Origin: Thermus sp. JCM 17653 | GTDB taxonomy: Bacteria; Deinococcota; Deinococci; Deinococcales; Thermaceae | Length of the DNA: 14,319 bases | Direction of reading: 5' to 3' | Assembly (NCBI GenBank): GCA_001311585.1 | Contig: BBBN01000012.1 | Coordinates: 1 to 14,319 of the forward strand | Shown: positions 1-7,999 of the stretch, one piece after another | Numbering within the stretch: position 1 is the first letter of the stretch | Layout: each line of letters begins with the position of its first letter | Position numbers and translations under genes: made by a program | The notes under the pieces: generated by a model | The model's input: the letters and a program-made list of their open reading frames with translations, nothing else | Database searches by the model: none | Told to the model about the DNA's origin: nothing

Positions 1-716
1 GTCCTGAAGGGCCTCGCCGGCACCGGGAAGGTCCTGGGGGTGGTGCCCATCGGAAGCGGCAACGACTTCGCCCGCATGCTGGGCCTTGGAGGCCTTTCCT
101 GGCCCGAGGCCCTGGAGCTCGCCCTCCACGCCCCCGAGGAGGCGGTGGACCTAGGGTGGGTGAACGGGGAGCCCTTCGGGGCCTCCTTGGGGATCGGCTT
201 TGACGCCTTGGTGGCCAAGAAGGCCCTCTTTGCCCCCCCCTTCCTCCGGGGGATGCCCCGCTACCTCTACGCCCTCTTCGCTGTGCTCAGGGAACTCAGC
301 CTGCCGGAGGCAGGGTCCTCGTGGACGGAGAAGAGGTCCACCGGGGAAGGATGCTCCTCCTCGCCGCCATGAACGGGCCCATGTACGGCGGGGGCATCCC
401 CATCGCCCCCATGGCCGACCCGCGGGACGGGCGGCTTTCCGTGGTCCTGGCGGGGAAGTTTTCCCGGATGGGGGTGGTCCTCATCCTGCCGAGGCTCCTC
501 ATGGGCCGGCACCTGTCCCATCCCCAGATGCGGTCCTACGCGGGGCGGGAGGTGGTGGTGGAGTTCGCCCAGCCTGTTCCTGCCCACGCCGACGGGGAGC
601 TCCTCCCGGAGGCCTCGGGCTACCGGGCCGAGGTGCGGCCCTTGGGCCTGAGGGTGGTGGGGGGCCGGGCCGGCGTCCAGAAGGGGGTGCTTTCCCCTAG
701 GCCTGCAGGGGCCTAG
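1..716 (+). CDS. Diacylglycerol kinase-family lipid kinase (5' truncated, one frameshift)
   Basis: C-terminal part of a DagK/YegS/BmrU-type lipid kinase, a family that phosphorylates diacylglycerol or related lipids at the membrane using ATP. The N-terminal nucleotide-binding motif is cut off by the window edge. Seen: the family's GVVPIGSGNDFAR segment at the left edge, NGEPFGASLGIGFDALV in the middle, and the near-C-terminal HADGELL motif. The reading frame changes from frame 1 to frame 3 at about 309-314 (GAGGCAGG); one lost base restores LPEA-RVLVDGEEV. The stop TAG (714-716) overlaps the stop of the convergent gene on the other strand. The substrate cannot be told from sequence; sphingoid or undecaprenol-type lipids are alternatives within the family. 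The family assignment is firm. Confidence 0.85.
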
Positions 717-1102
717 AGGGCTTCTTCCAGGCGGCGAAGGAGTTCCTGGAAGCGCTTTAGGGCCTTGGGCAACTCGGCGTAGATGCGCTCGGCCAAGGCC
801 TCGTCGTAGGTGTGGCTCGTGAGGTTGCGCAGCTCCAGCATCTCCAGCCAGAAGGGGTCCTCAGGGAGGAGGCCCACCTGGAAGGCTCCCCGGATGGCCG
901 AACGGGGGGAGCGGGCCTCGAGGCCCTGAAGCTCCAAGAAGGTCTTCAAGGTCTTCCAGGCCAGCTCAAAGGTGAACTCAAACCGCTGGATGGCCGAGTC
1001 CCGGACAAACTCGTCCTTGGGCCTTTCCAAGGCGCCCTTTAGCCGCTCCACCGCCCGGGCCAGGGAGGCCGTCTGCACCCTAAGCTTCTCTTCCCTCGTC
1101 AA
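713..1102 (-). CDS. HepT-like HEPN toxin / nucleotidyltransferase substrate-binding protein (HI0074 family)
   Basis: A 129-residue all-helical protein of the HI0074 family, the partner of small MNT nucleotidyltransferases. Seen: RFEFTFELAWKTLK at 40-53, the SPRSAIRGAF segment, and RNLTSHTY at 92-99. The last fits RX4HXY (R92, H97, Y99), the HEPN RNase motif of HepT toxins. Known for HepT/MntA: the nucleotidyltransferase AMPylates the motif tyrosine and silences the RNase; whether that happens here is inference. The TTG start at 1102 has a GAAGGGA ribosome site 6 nt upstream and overlaps the upstream nucleotidyltransferase gene by 23 nt; a GTG at 1078, just past that gene's stop, is a possible alternative. 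No frameshift. Many HI0074 proteins are annotated only as substrate-binding domains, so toxicity is not proven. Confidence 0.88.
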   Translation of the reverse strand: MTREEKLRVQTASLARAVERLKGALERPKDEFVRDSAIQRFEFTFELAWKTLKTFLELQGLEARSPRSAIRGAFQVGLLPEDPFWLEMLELRNLTSHTYDEALAERIYAELPKALKRFQELLRRLEEAL

Positions 1103-1385
1103 GAAGGATCCCTTCCCTTTCCACCACCTCCTTGAGCCCCGGGGCCCAGGAGAGCTCCACCAGGTCCAGGGGCTGGAGGATGGGCAGGCCTTCCAGGGCC
1201 TCCCTAAGCTCCGCCAGGGTGGCGAGGTCCAGAGGGGGGTCGGCGAGGAGGGCTAGGTCGTAGTCCGAGCGGGGACTCCCTTCCTTCCTCGCCCGGGAAC
1301 CGAAGAGGTAGAGGCGGTAGCGCCGCCCCTTGAGCCGCGTGCGCACCCGGCGCTTCACCTCCTCTAGGACCTGGCCTTCCGTCAC
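1080..1385 (-). CDS. MntA-like minimal nucleotidyltransferase (antitoxin of HEPN/MNT pair)
   Basis: A 101-residue protein with the polymerase-beta-like minimal nucleotidyltransferase fold. Seen: LFGSRARKEGSPRSDYDLALL, giving the G29-S30 signature and metal-binding D41 and D43, with a third carboxylate at D74 in QPLDLVEL. All three catalytic acids are present, so it should be active in transferring NMP. It is first in a two-gene unit with the HepT-like gene, overlapping it by 23 nt, the usual order for MntA/HepT pairs. The GTG start at 1385 lies 6 nt after a TAGAAT -10 box, so the mRNA is probably leaderless. In the characterised MntA/HepT pair the enzyme is the antitoxin, AMPylating the HEPN partner. 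The open reading frame is intact. Confidence 0.88.
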   Translation of the reverse strand: MTEGQVLEEVKRRVRTRLKGRRYRLYLFGSRARKEGSPRSDYDLALLADPPLDLATLAELREALEGLPILQPLDLVELSWAPGLKEVVEREGILLDEGREA

Positions 1386-1391
1386 AGGCCC

Positions 1392-1397
1392 ATTCTA
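1392..1397 (-). promoter_or_regulatory. -10 box TAGAAT for the MNT/HEPN pair, leaderless
   Basis: TAGAAT on the minus strand ends 6 nt before the GTG start at 1385, so transcription should begin at or next to the start codon. No good -35 is visible. Its box is only 6 bp from the oppositely directed aspC -10 box. Confidence 0.6.
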
Positions 1398-1403
1398 CCC
1401 GCG

Positions 1404-1409
1404 TATACT
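1404..1409 (+). promoter_or_regulatory. -10 box TATACT for aspC, leaderless
   Basis: TATACT ends 6 nt before the aspC ATG at 1416, the spacing expected for a leaderless transcript. No ribosome site precedes the ATG. Any -35 would lie under the divergent MNT promoter and gene. Confidence 0.65.
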
Positions 1410-1415
1410 TATGCC

Positions 1416-2561
<1,146 letters not shown>

Positions 2562-2564
<3 letters not shown>

Positions 2565-2648
2565 GTACCCCCACTTGGGTTTCGCAAGGTGGAATCCCTG
2601 GCTCGGGTTGGGGCGAGGCCCTTTTGGGGCCCCGCGGCGGGGTACTTA
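2562..2648 (+). repeat. Intergenic element copy A with TAAGTACCCC terminal inverted repeats
   Basis: An 87-bp element bounded by TAAGTACCCC on the left and its exact reverse complement GGGGTACTTA on the right. The interior (GGTTTCGCAAGGTGG, then CTTTTGGGGCCCC) aligns with the reverse complement of the element at 3561-3669. It lies between convergent aspC and lspA and its first three bases are the aspC stop codon. It could be a MITE-like non-autonomous element or a conserved structured 3' end. The 68 bp from 2649 to 2716 holds no gene. Confidence 0.75.
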
Positions 2649-2716
2649 TACCCCTTTGGCGTGAATCCTTCGCCTAAGCCCAAGTACGGAAGCCTGCGGG
2701 CCTTTTGGGCCGGGGC

Positions 2717-2744
2717 CCCCATGCTGGCGTAAGCCAGCATGGGG
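2717..2744. terminator. 12-bp GNRA-capped hairpin between convergent aspC and lspA
   Basis: CCCCATGCTGGC, loop GTAA, then GCCAGCATGGGG: a perfect 12-bp stem. It ends 5 bp past the lspA stop codon, so it can serve as a terminator or 3' stabiliser for lspA and perhaps for aspC. No T tract follows on either strand. Confidence 0.65.
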
Positions 2745-2749
2745 TGGTA

Positions 2750-3204
2750 TTAGTAGCGGCGCCGCTTCCTGGGGACAAGGAGGAGAAGGGCCGCCCCCAG
2801 GGTCACGCACACGTCCGCCAGGTTGAAGACGGGGAAGTGGGCCACCAAGGAGATGGAGGTGCCCAGGTCCAGGTAGTCCACCACCCATCCCCGGCCCAGG
2901 CGGTCCACGCCGTTGCCCAAGGCCCCCGCGGCGAGGAGGGAGAGGGCCAGGGCCTGCCAGAAGGGGTAGGGCCGCCTCGCCAGGAGGAAGAGGAGGACCC
3001 CCCCACCAGGAGGCTCAGCCACCCCAGGAGGTAGGCCCGGCCCTCCAAAAGGCCGAAACCCGCCCCCGTGTTCCGCACCAGGGTGAGGTAGAGGAGGTCC
3101 CCGAGGAAGGGCCTGGGCACGGGGGAGAGGTTTTCCAGGGCCCAGAGCTTGAGGATCTGGTCCAGGGCCAGAAGCAGGGGCACGAGCACCGTGGGCATCC
3201 CCAA
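2750..3204 (-). CDS. lspA: Lipoprotein signal peptidase (signal peptidase II), one frameshift
   Basis: Inner-membrane aspartic protease that removes signal peptides from lipid-modified prolipoproteins; about 151 residues after repair, usual for the family. Seen: N-terminal TM segment with [23 protein letters not shown] (the family's RNxGaaFg), then the two catalytic aspartates in [10 protein letters not shown] and FPVFNLADV, and four hydrophobic segments. One G is missing from a G run at 2998-3004 (seven seen, eight expected), changing frame. Start is either TTG at 3204, which has AAGG 7 nt upstream, or ATG at 3198. It is divergent from rpmB with about 53 bp between them. Confidence 0.92.
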
Positions 3205-3219
3205 GAGTCTACCTTGTGC

Positions 3220-3253
3220 TATACTCCAAAGGGTTTGCCTTCGGGCAGGAGGG
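3220..3253 (+). promoter_or_regulatory. rpmB -10 box TATACT and ribosome-binding site
   Basis: TATACT at 3220-3225 is a good -10 candidate, giving a leader of about 25 nt. AGGAGGG at 3247-3253 sits 4 nt before the ATG at 3258 and decides that start over further upstream in-frame starts. This is one of few clearly SD-led genes here. No convincing -35 is visible. Confidence 0.6.
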
Positions 3254-3257
3254 TGCC

Positions 3258-3553
3258 ATGTCCAAGGTGTGCGAGATCAGCGGAAAGCGGCCCATTGTGG
3301 CCAACAGCATAGAAAGGCGGGGTAAGGCCAAGCGGCAAGGGGGCGTGGGCAAGAAGACCACGGGGATCTCCAAGCGCCGCCAGTACCCCAACCTGCAGAA
3401 GGTGCGGGTTCAGGTGGCGGGGCAGGAGGTCACCTTCCGGGTGGCGGCAAGCCACATCCCCAAGGTCTACGAGCTTTTGGAGCGGGCCAAGGGCCTCAAG
3501 CTGGAGGGCCTTCCCGCCAAGGAGATCAAGAAGCGCTCCTCAAGCTCCTCTGA
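3258..3553 (+). CDS. rpmB: 50S ribosomal protein L28 (frameshift near C-terminus)
   Basis: Component of the large ribosomal subunit. Starts [12 protein letters not shown] and continues with [19 protein letters not shown], typical of Thermus L28. In the sequence as given the frame runs on to TAA at 3561-3563 with an unlikely RSSSSSEAI tail. Adding one G at about 3531-3535 gives KKALLKLL followed by TGA at 3551-3553 and a 98-residue protein, the length I recall for T. thermophilus L28. I therefore end the gene at 3553. A strong hairpin follows 14 bp later. Monocistronic by context, with its own promoter and ribosome site. Confidence 0.95.
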
Positions 3554-3560
3554 GGCCATC

Positions 3561-3669
3561 TAAGTACCCCACCGCGGCGAAAGCCGCGGTGGGGTGGGGG
3601 CCCCAAAAAAGCCCTCTCCTAGCGCCATTTCGGGCGTCCCATGTCGCAAAACCAAGGTGCGGGCACTTA
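3561..3669 (-). repeat. Intergenic element copy B, inverted relative to copy A
   Basis: A 109-bp element starting TAAGTACCCC (3561-3570) and ending GGGCACTTA, an imperfect complement of that terminus. Its reverse complement aligns with copy A: TAAGT, CCTTGGTTTTGCGACATGG, TTTTTTGGGGCCCC, then GGGGTACTTA. It contains a full-length hairpin at its left end that copy A lacks. It lies between tandem genes rpmB and the LytM-like gene. Confidence 0.75.
3567..3594. terminator. 12-bp GAAA-capped hairpin after rpmB
   Basis: CCCCACCGCGGC, loop GAAA, GCCGCGGTGGGG: a perfect 12-bp stem with a GNRA tetraloop, 14 bp after the corrected rpmB stop. Probably the rpmB terminator or 3' stabiliser. It has the same architecture as the hairpin at 2717-2744. 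A run of six A follows at 3605, so no U tract on the + transcript. Confidence 0.65.
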
Positions 3670-3692
3670 TCCCCTAAGGGGAGGGCTTTTGT

Positions 3693-3698
3693 TAGGAT
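3693..3698 (+). promoter_or_regulatory. -10 box TAGGAT for the LytM-like gene, leaderless
   Basis: TAGGAT ends 6 nt before the GTG at 3705, which fits a leaderless start and supports choosing that GTG. The -35 is not recognisable. Confidence 0.5.
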
Positions 3699-3704
3699 GG
3701 CCCC

Positions 3705-4399
3705 GTGGGCTGGAAGCCGGGGCACTACCTCCTTTTGGCCTTAGGCCTCTACGCCCTGGTGGCGACCCTGGCCTTTATCTCCCGGGGGCGGCAGGTGGCG
3801 GCCTTGCGCCAGGAGGTGGCGGTTTACCGGGCCAAGGCCCAGTGGGTTCCCGAGGGCTACCTCCTGCCCCTTCCCGGGGCTTGCCTCCCTAGGCGCCCCG
3901 AGAACCTGCCCGGCGCTCCCCGCCCTTACCGCAAGGGGGTGAGCGCGGGCTTTGTGTTCCGGAACGGGGACGCCTGCGTACCGTGGTGCGGGGGATGGGG
4001 GTGGTGGCCGCCCAGGGGGGCGAGGTGGTGAAGGTGGACCTGGACTATAAGGAGCCCGGCCCGGAGGCCTTTCGGGCCCTGCTGGAACGGGTGAAGGAGG
4101 GGGCTTCCCCCGAGGAGATGGACCGGCTTCGGGGCCTCGAGGTCCACCTCCGCCACCCCGATGGCCGCACCAGCGTCTACGCCCACCTCCAGGCCCCCTA
4201 CCCCGGGCTTAGGGTGGGAAGCCGGGTCCACCGGGGGGACCCCATCGGCTACCTGGGGAACACCGGCCTCCAGGGCGGTGCGCCCAGGCTCCTCTTCGAG
4301 GTCTGGGAGGGGGAGCCGGACCGGAGCCCCTTCCTCTTCCAAGGCCTCGCCGGCGAGGCCCTTCTCCGCCAGGCCAAGGCCTTCTTCGGCTTAGAATAG
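3705..4399 (+). CDS. Degenerate LytM/M23-domain membrane protein, one frameshift
   Basis: About 231 residues after repair. Seen: one TM helix at about 8-25 (HYLLLALGLYALVATLAFIS), a short coiled coil (VAALRQEVAVYRAKAQ), then a lysostaphin/M23-like beta domain with HLRHPDGRTSVYAHL, then GSRVHRGDPIGYLGNTG. This is the topology of cell-wall M23 peptidases. The zinc ligands look lost: the usual HxGxD after the YRKGV segment reads SAGFVF, and the final HLHFEV reads LLFEV. It may act like EnvC/NlpD-type non-catalytic LytM regulators; that is inference. One base is missing at about 3976-3980 (GCCTGCGTACC). It overlaps the promoter of the next gene. The partner is unknown. Confidence 0.72.
4392..4397 (+). 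promoter_or_regulatory. -10 box TAGAAT for the AI-2E permease, leaderless
   Basis: TAGAAT ends 6 nt before the ATG at 4404 and lies inside the last codons of the upstream gene, its final T being the first base of that gene's TAG stop. The permease can thus be expressed independently of the gene before it. Confidence 0.55.
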
Positions 4400-4403
4400 C
4401 CCC

Positions 4404-5500
4404 ATGCGGGAGGCTTTCCTCCGGGTCTGGGAGAACCCCTACGTCCGGGTTCTGGTTTACCTCTTCCTCTTCTATCTGGCCTACCGCTCCTGGTCCGGGC
4501 CTGGCCGGCCCTCTCCGTGCTCCTCGCCGCCTTCGCCTTCGCCTACCTCACCCACCCCCTGGTGCGCTTTTTTTGAGGCCAGGCGCCTTCCCCGCGTCCT
4601 GGGGGTGGTCTTGGTCTACCTGGGCTTGGGCCTTTTCCTGGGCCTGGCCTCCTTCCTCACCGCCCAGACGGTGGCGGAGCTCACCCGGCTGGCCCAGGAG
4701 CTTCCCCGGCTCCTGGAGCCCCTCCTGGCCTGGCTTGCGGGCTTGCCCGATCGGGTGCGGTCCGTGCCCGTGCCCCGGGGCCTCGAGCCCATCCTGGCCG
4801 AGGCCACCCGCAACCTCCAGGGGCTTTTGCAAAGCTTTCTGGAAACCTTGGTTCGCTGGCTACAGGGGCTTTTCGCCCAAGGGGGAAACCTTCTGGGCTT
4901 CTTCGCCTCCTTGGTGGGCGGGCTCTTCCAGCTCCTCACCGCCCTCACCCTTTCCCTCTACTTCCTCTACGACCTGCCCCGCCTGGGCCAGGCGGCCTTG
5001 AGGGTGTTCCCCGAGCCCTACCAGCCCCTGGTGGGAGAGCTTGCGGCCAAGCTGGACCGGAGCGTGGGCGGGTACGTGCGGGGCCAGCTCCTGGTGGCCT
5101 TCTTCGTGGGGATGATCGTGGGGGTGGGGCTTTGGCTGGTGGGGGTGCCCCTGGCGGCAAGCCTGGGGTTTTTGGCGGGGGTCTTCAACCTCATCCCCTT
5201 CGTGGGGTGATCGTCTCCGGGGTGCCCGCCCTGCTTTTGGCGGCCACAGGGGGGTGGCTTAAAGCCCTCCTCGCCCTCCTGGTGCTTTGGCTGGCCAACC
5301 AGCTGGAGGGCAACCTCCTGGGCCCCCTCATCGTGGGCCGGGCCACCCGGCTCCACCCCATCACCGCCATCGCCGCCCTCCTGGTGGGGGCGAGCCTCTT
5401 CGGCCTATGGGGCGCCCTCCTGGGGGTGCCCACCGCCGCCTTCCTCAAGGTGCTCCTGGAGGACTACTACCGGAAGAGCCGCTTTTACCAGGAGGGCTGA
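4404..5500 (+). CDS. AI-2E family transporter (PerM/YhhT-like), three indels
   Basis: Polytopic inner-membrane protein, about 365 residues after repair, of the AI-2E/PerM family, whose substrates are diverse and mostly unproven. Seen: N-terminal hydrophobic segment, a long amphipathic middle ([16 protein letters not shown]), then the C-terminal family signature [10 protein letters not shown] followed by a hydrophobic stretch, [15 protein letters not shown] and [13 protein letters not shown]. Frame is lost by one base at about 4484-4489, regained by an extra T in the T7 run at 4568-4574, and lost again at 5203-5207 (GTGGGGTGA). The 4490-4570 stretch therefore reads as a false Pro/Ser-rich insert; the alternative frame gives a normal TM helix ([19 protein letters not shown]). 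A hairpin lies 11 bp downstream. Confidence 0.9.
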
Positions 5501-5510
5501 CACTCCCTGG

Positions 5511-5546
5511 GGCCCCGGCAAAGGCCTCGGGGGGCCTCCCGGGGCC
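5511..5546. terminator. Compound hairpin downstream of the AI-2E permease
   Basis: GGCCCCGG (5511-5518) pairs with CCGGGGCC (5539-5546); inside, AGGCC (5522-5526) pairs with GGCCT (5533-5537) around a 6-nt loop. It lies in the convergent gap between the permease and the nucleobase transporter. There is no U tract, so the terminator call rests on position and stem strength. Confidence 0.5.
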
Positions 5547-5575
5547 AAGGGTAGAAGGAGGAAACTTCCGCGACC

Positions 5576-5602
5576 AAGTACCCCACCGCGGCGGGGTACT
5601 TA
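5576..5602. repeat. Minimal intergenic element copy C
   Basis: AAGTACCCC, spacer ACCGCGGC, GGGGTACTT plus A: a perfect 9-bp inverted repeat, 27 bp in all. Its first 17 bases match the left end of copy B (3562-3578) exactly. Read on the minus strand it begins TAAGTACCCC, and that TAA is the stop codon of the nucleobase permease. It looks like an internally deleted copy or the irreducible core of the family. Confidence 0.7.
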
Positions 5603-6832
5603 GGGAAGCCGCTCCTCCTCTGTGGCCAGCTCCTCCGGCTCCAGCTGCCTGGGCAGGAGGAGGTTCAGCACCACCCCCGCCAGCGGCCAGGGCCATGCCG
5701 CTTACCTTGAGGGGCACCTCCGCCCCCGCCACCTGAATGGTCCCTAGGTTGGCCACCGCCCCGCCCAGGCCCAGGACAAGAATGGCCGAGACCACGATGA
5801 GGTTGCGGCTATGGGTGAAGTCAATCTCCGCCTCCGCCAGGGTGCGGATGCCGATGGAGGCGATCATCCCGAAGAGGAGCATGGAGATCCCGCCCAGAAC
5901 CCCCTGGGGCAGGGTCTGGAGGAGGGCGGCGAGCTTGGGCGAAAAGGAAAGCAGGATGGCGAAGACCGCGGCCACGCGCAGGACCAGGGGGTCGTAGACC
6001 CGGGTCACCGCCAGGACGCCGGTGTTCTCCGAGTAGGTGGTGTTGGCCGGGCCGCCCAAAAGCCCGGCGAGGCTCGTGGCAAGCCCGTCCCCGAGGAGGG
6101 TGCGGTGGAGGCCAGGCTTGACGAAGAAGTCCTTCCCCACCACCCGGCCGTTGGTGAGGATGTCCCCGATGTGCTCCATCACCGTGACGAAGGCCACGGG
6201 AGCGATGAGGAGGACCGCCCCCCACTCCATGGTGGCCGGGGTGAAGGCGGGGAGGGCGAACCAGGGGGCCTCCCGCACGGGGGAGAGGTCCACCCGGCCG
6301 AGGAGGAGGGCGAGGAGGTAGCCCGCCCCCACCCCCACGAGCACCGGGACCATCTGGAAGAGGCCGCGGAAGAAGACGGCGCTCGCCACGGCGCTCGCGA
6401 AGGTGAAGACGGCGAGGAGCCAGTCCTTGCCCGCCATCTCCACCGCCACCGGGGCCAAGGTGAGGCCGATGACCACGATCACCGGGCCCGTGACCACCGG
6501 GGGGAAGACCCGGCGCACCCGTTCGGAGCCGATGAGGAGGACGAGGAGGGCGAAGAGGACGTAGACGAGCCCCGCGGCCGCGATCCCGCCCCCGATGGCG
6601 CTCAAAGAGAAGCCCGCCTCCTTGGCCGCCAGGATGGGGGCGATGAAGGCGAAGCTGGAGCCAGGAAGACGGGGACCATCCGCCCCGTGACCAGGTGGAA
6701 GACCAGGGTACCCACCCCGGCGGTGAAGAGGGCCACGGACGGGTTGAGGCCGGTGAGGAGGGGGACCAAGACGGTGGCCCCGAACATGGCCACCGTGTGC
6801 TGGAGCCCCAGGATGAGATGCCTTGGCGTCAT
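5600..6832 (-). CDS. NCS2-family uracil/xanthine-type permease, two frameshifts
   Basis: Inner-membrane nucleobase:cation symporter of the UraA/UapA (NCS2) family, about 411 residues after repair. Seen: start [20 protein letters not shown], typical for UraA; LGSSFAF after repair; TMEWGAV; the substrate-site glutamates in [10 protein letters not shown] and [10 protein letters not shown], followed by AVTRVYDP; a Gly/Ala-rich TM series; and a short acidic tail [13 protein letters not shown]. The [14 protein letters not shown] signature favours uracil, but xanthine or guanine cannot be excluded. Frame breaks: one base lost at about 6661, and two lost (or one gained) at about 5677-5683. It starts 12 bp after tgt and may also be read from its own promoter. 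The TAA stop comes from repeat C. Confidence 0.88.
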
Positions 6833-6841
6833 ACCGGAAGC

Positions 6842-6847
6842 ATTCTA
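6842..6847 (-). promoter_or_regulatory. -10 box TAGAAT for the nucleobase permease
   Basis: TAGAAT on the minus strand begins with the TAG stop codon of tgt and ends 9 nt before the permease ATG at 6832. The leader would be very short. It offers a second expression route besides read-through from tgt. Confidence 0.45.
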
Positions 6848-7999
6848 CCCGTGGCCCCCGGCGGCCAGGGCCTCGAGGAACCAGGGGGGCACCTCCTTGC
6901 CGAAGCGCCTCCTGGCGAACTCGCGGGCGAAGTCCCCGTAGCGCCCCTCGCGGATGGCCTGCCGGGCGGCCTCGGTGAGGCGGTGGAGGTGGCGCAGGTT
7001 GTGGAGGGAGAGGAGGATCCCCCCGAGCATCTCCCCGGCGCGCACCAGGTGGGCCAGGTAGGCGCGGCTAAAGGTCTGGCAGGTGTAGCAGTCGCACCCC
7101 TCCTCCAGGGGCCTCGGGTCCTCGAGGAAGCGGGCGTTTTTCAGGTTGAGCCGTCCCTCCGGCACCAGGCGCTGCCGAAGCGGCCTGTGCGGGTGGGGTA
7201 GACGCAGTCAAAGAGGTCCACCCCAAGCCCCATGGCCGCCACCAGGTCCTCGGGGTGGCCGACCCCCATGAGGTAGCGGGGGCGGTCCTCAGGGAGGAGG
7301 CGGGTGGAGAGCTCCACCATGGCGAACATGGCCTCCTTGGGCTCCCCCACGGCCAAGCCCCCGATGGCGTAGCCCGGGAGGTCAAACCGGAGGGTCTCCA
7401 GGGTGGAGAGCCTCCTGAGCTTGGGGTCCGTCCCCCCCTGGCGATGCCGAAGAGGGCCTGGTCGGGCCGGGTCTTGGCCTTGAGGCTCCGCTCCAGCCAG
7501 CGGAGGGTGCGCTCCAGGGAGGCCTTCAGGTACTCCGGGGAGGAGGGGTAGGGGGGGCACTCGTCAAAGGCCATGATGAGGTCGGCCCCCAAAGCCTCCT
7601 GCACCGCGATGCTCCTTCCGGGGTGAGCTTGATGAGGCGCCCGTCCAGGTGGCTTTGGAAGACCACCCCCTCCTCGTCAATGCGGCGCAGGTGCCCGAGG
7701 CTCATCACCTGGAAGCCCCCGGAGTCCGTAAGCCAGGGGCCCTTCCAGCCGGCGAAGCCGTGAAGCCCCCCGAGGGCCCTCACCCTTTCGGGACCCGGGC
7801 GGAGGAGGAGGTGGTAGGTGTTGGCGAGGAGGACCTGGCTTCCGATGGCCTTCAGGTCCTTGGGCATGAGGCCCTTTACCGAGCCGGCCGTGCCCACGGG
7901 CATGAAGAGGGGGGTCTCCACCGCCCCGTGGGGGGTGAAAAGCCTCCCCACCCGGGCCCTGCCCGCGCGGGCCTCCACCTGTAAGCGGAAGGGGTCCAT
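6845..7999 (-). CDS. tgt: tRNA-guanine transglycosylase, three frameshifts
   Basis: Exchanges guanine at position 34 of GUN-anticodon tRNAs for preQ1, the entry step to queuosine in bacteria. About 385 residues after repair, usual length. Seen: D92 in [30 protein letters not shown], the nucleophile aspartate region [15 protein letters not shown], and the zinc site CDCYTC with the later histidine in LLSLHNL. Three single bases are missing: at about 7613-7618, in the C7 run 7432-7438, and at about 7167. All join conserved blocks cleanly, so the gene is presumably intact in the organism. The ATG at 7999 shares its A with the ispG stop (TGATG), implying translational coupling. Confidence 0.95.

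Noticed and set aside
3216..3257. Upstream start for rpmB extending it by 14 residues
   Set aside because: A strong AGGAGGG lies just before the ATG at 3258, and the L28 family begins MSKVCE.
4490..4575. A Pro/Ser-rich linker domain in the AI-2E permease
   Set aside because: It comes from two compensating indels; the alternative frame encodes a normal membrane helix.
5811..6941. Open frame of 376 codons on the plus strand across the permease and the end of tgt
   Set aside because: Antisense to a conserved membrane protein; its Gly/Glu/His/Asp-rich low-complexity translation is what high-GC DNA gives opposite hydrophobic codons. No recognisable domain.
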